From: an uncultured Lachnospiraceae bacterium
GTDB lineage: Bacteria > Bacillota_A > Clostridia > Lachnospirales > Lachnospiraceae
Assembly: GCA_900553635.1 (NCBI GenBank)
Contig: USDU01000130.1
Location: forward strand, 1-7,148
Direction: 5' to 3'
DNA: 7,148 bases
Each line of letters begins with the position of its first letter. Position 1 is the stretch's first letter. Positions 5,701 through 7,148 of this stretch are shown here, piece by piece. A program made the translations under genes and the position numbers. The notes below the pieces were generated by a model. It did no database searches and was not told where the DNA came from. It saw only the letters and a program-made list of their open reading frames with translations.

Positions 5701-7148
5701 GCCTCATCACGATATCTATTCCATTGAGGATTTGGCGCAGCTGATTTATGATTTGAAGAATTCCAACCGGGACGCACGGATTTCTGTGAAGCTGGTTTCC
5801 GAGGCCGGCGTGGGAACTGTCGCAGCCGGTGTAGCCAAGGCCGGAGCCCAGGTTATCCTGATTTCCGGATACGACGGAGGTACCGGCGCGGCGCCCAGAA
5901 GCTCCATCCACAACGCGGGACTTCCCTGGGAGCTGGGACTGGCGGAGACTCACCAGACTTTGATCATGAATGGTCTGCGAAGCCGTGTCCGCATTGAGAC
6001 CGACGGCAAGCTGATGACCGGAGAGGATGTGGCCATCGCGGCCATGCTGGGAGCCGAGGAGTTCGGCTTCGCCACAGCGCCGCTGGTAACCATGGGCTGC
6101 GTCATGATGCGTGTCTGCAACCTGGATACCTGCCCGGTGGGCGTGGCTACCCAGAACCCGGAGCTGAGAAAACGGTTCCGCGGCAAACCTGAATATGTCA
6201 TCAACTTCATGCGCTTTATCGCGCAGGATCTCCGGGAGTACATGGCCCGTCTGGGCGTGCGCACCGTGGACGAGCTGGTGGGACGCTCCGACCTTCTGAA
6301 GGTCCGCGAGGGACTGACCGGCCGTCAGGCGGAGATTGACTTAAGCAACATCCTGAACAACCCGTTCGCAGGTAAGGGCCAGAAGGTTATCTTTGATCCG
6401 AAGCTGGTCTACAACTTCGAACTGGAGAAGACCCTGGATCAGAAGGTTCTGTTCAAGCAGCTGCTCCCGGCCCTGGAAAATGGCACCAAGCGCAGCATCG
6501 AGCTGGATGTGGGCAATACGGATCGTGCTTTCGGCACCATGTTTGGTTCTGAGATCACCAAGCGGTATCCGGAAGGCCTGGAAGAGGATACTTTTACGGT
6601 AAAATGTAAGGGCGCGGGCGGACAGAGCTTCGGAGCCTTTATCCCGAAGGGTCTGACTCTGGAACTGGAGGGCGACAGCAACGACTATTTCGGCAAGGGT
6701 CTGTCCGGCGGCAAGCTGGTGGTTTATCCGCCCAGAGGTGTACACTTCAAGCAGGATGAAAATATTATCATCGGAAATGTGGCTCTCTACGGCGCCACCA
6801 GCGGCAAGGCTTACATCAACGGCGTGGCCGGCGAGCGTTTCTGCGTCCGTAATTCCGGCGCGGTAGCAGTCGTCGAGGGCGTGGGCGACCACGGCTGCGA
6901 GTACATGACCGGTGGCCGGGTGGCCGTTATCGGCAAGACGGGCAAGAATTTCGCCGCAGGTATGAGCGGCGGCGTGGCTTATGTGCTGGATGAGGACCGC
7001 GACCTGTATACAAAGCTCAATAAGAGTATGGTTCTGATTCAGGAAGTGACCGATAAATACGACGTGCTGGAGCTGAAGGGCATGATCGAGGATCATGTGG
7101 CTTACACCAACTCCGAGAAGGGCAAGGAAATCCTGGCGAACTTTGGAG
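2753..7148 (+). CDS. gltB: Glutamate synthase large subunit (GOGAT), 3' end missing
   Basis: GltB makes two glutamates from glutamine and 2-oxoglutarate in the cytoplasm, usually with electrons from the NAD(P)H-oxidising GltD, not visible here. The 1465 codons seen are uninterrupted; about 50 residues of the usual 1500-1520 lie beyond the window. Domains in order: a 17-residue propeptide that ends at Cys18 (H-D-N-C-G-I-G), expected to become the N-terminal nucleophile; class II glutamine amidotransferase to about 430 (R-F-S-T-N-T at 223-228, H-N-G-E-I-N-T at 243-249); central domain from about 464, with F-A-Q-V-T-N-P-P; FMN/2-oxoglutarate synthase domain (G-A-M-S-Y-G-S at 870-876, G-E-G-G-H-L-P at 953-959, S-G-Y-D-G-G-T-G at 1038-1045) with 3Fe-4S ligands Cys1116, Cys1122 and Cys1127; and the glycine-rich beta-helix domain from about 1285. 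It has its own promoter and terminator-insulated upstream side; gltD is the expected next gene. Called gltA in Bacillus naming. Confidence 0.97.
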   Translation, partial: MSQQSMGLYDPRFEHDNCGIGAVVNIKGLKSHETVANALKIVENLEHRAGKDAEGKTGDGVGILLQISHKFFSQAVKPLGVFLGEERDYGIGMFFFPQDELKRNQARKMFEIIVEKEGMEFLGWREVPTVPSVLGTKALEKMPCIMQGFVKRPANVEKGLDFDRKLYVARRTFEQSNDDTYVVSLSSRTIVYKGMFLVHQLRSFFQDLQDENYESAIAIVHSRFSTNTNPSWERAHPNRFIVHNGEINTIQGNADKMLAREETMESSHLKKDLNKVLPVVNASGSDSAMLDNTLEFLVMSGMDLPLAVMITIPEPWDNNKAMSQKKRDFYQYYATMMEPWDGPASILFSDGDVMGAVLDRNGLRPSRYYITTDDTLILSSEVGVLDIDPTKIVIKERLHPGKMLLVDTVKGEVIDDEHLKEKYASAQPYGEWLDSNLVQLKDLKIPNERVPEFSADERRKLQKSFGYNYEEYRTSILQMAQNGAEGIGAMGIDTPLAALSEEHPPLFNYFKQRFAQVTNPPIDAIREEIVTSTTVYVGKEGNVLEETPENCRLLRINHPILTNTDILKIKSMKVPGFKVEVIPITYYKNTSLKKAMDRLYVEADRAYRDGANILIISDRGVDENHVAIPSLLAVSGLNQHLVTTKKRTGVALILESGEPREVHHFAALLGYGACAINPYLAQETIRELVSCKLLNKDYYAAVDDYNSAVLHGIVKIASKMGISTIQSYQGSKIFEAIGIDKNVVDEYFTNTVSRVGGITLADIEKQADELHSAAFDPLGLNVDLTLESVGRHKSRSGGEKHLYNPQTIHLLQESTKRGDYKMFKEYTELINGENNRGYLRRLMDFNYPKKGVPIEEVESVDSIVTRFKTGAMSYGSISQEAHECLAIAMNTLHGKSNSGEGGESLERLEIGPDGLNRCSAIKQVASGRFGVTSRYLVSAKELQIKMAQGAKPGEGGHLPGGKVYPWIAKTRHSTPGVSLISPPPHHDIYSIEDLAQLIYDLKNSNRDARISVKLVSEAGVGTVAAGVAKAGAQVILISGYDGGTGAAPRSSIHNAGLPWELGLAETHQTLIMNGLRSRVRIETDGKLMTGEDVAIAAMLGAEEFGFATAPLVTMGCVMMRVCNLDTCPVGVATQNPELRKRFRGKPEYVINFMRFIAQDLREYMARLGVRTVDELVGRSDLLKVREGLTGRQAEIDLSNILNNPFAGKGQKVIFDPKLVYNFELEKTLDQKVLFKQLLPALENGTKRSIELDVGNTDRAFGTMFGSEITKRYPEGLEEDTFTVKCKGAGGQSFGAFIPKGLTLELEGDSNDYFGKGLSGGKLVVYPPRGVHFKQDENIIIGNVALYGATSGKAYINGVAGERFCVRNSGAVAVVEGVGDHGCEYMTGGRVAVIGKTGKNFAAGMSGGVAYVLDEDRDLYTKLNKSMVLIQEVTDKYDVLELKGMIEDHVAYTNSEKGKEILANFG

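Overview
The window looks like chromosomal DNA of an anaerobic Firmicute of the Lachnospiraceae/Clostridia type. This is inferred from four things: a thiT gene with an extra N-terminal membrane segment behind a TPP riboswitch, Gram-positive-style promoters (TTGACA/TATAAT-like, exactly 17-bp spacers), strong GGAGG ribosome-binding sites, and a clostridial-type GltB. Coding DNA is moderately GC-rich, while the spacer before gltB is very AT-rich. I cannot name a species.

Left end, minus strand: the first 118 codons of thiT, the substrate-binding (S) subunit of an ECF thiamine transporter, leaving the window at base 1. Upstream of it, read leftwards, come a consensus promoter (509-537), a TPP aptamer (405-490) and an expression platform (364-394) whose hairpin buries the Shine-Dalgarno site and is followed directly by seven U. 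This is a complete thiamine-feedback unit.

Centre, plus strand: a divergent promoter (661-689) drives a likely two-gene operon. The first gene is a membrane-anchored SGNH hydrolase of the sialate O-acetylesterase/CE6 kind. The second, overlapping it by 17 nt, is a CPBP (Abi/CAAX-type) intramembrane protease. A rho-independent terminator follows. The roughly 120 bp between the two divergent promoters is packed with inverted repeats.

Right part, plus strand: after an AT-rich spacer with short direct repeats, a consensus promoter and a leader hairpin, gltB (large subunit of glutamate synthase) runs off the window after 1465 codons, about 50 residues short of the usual length. It is intact as far as it can be seen: Cys nucleophile, FMN domain, 3Fe-4S cysteines and C-terminal beta-helix domain.

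The three transcription units have no obvious shared pathway. I see no CRISPR array, tRNA, rRNA, insertion sequence or phage gene, and no convincing new multi-gene system. The most interesting points are the thiT expression platform, the palindrome cluster between the divergent promoters, the altered acid position in the esterase, and the repeats and hairpin at the gltB promoter.
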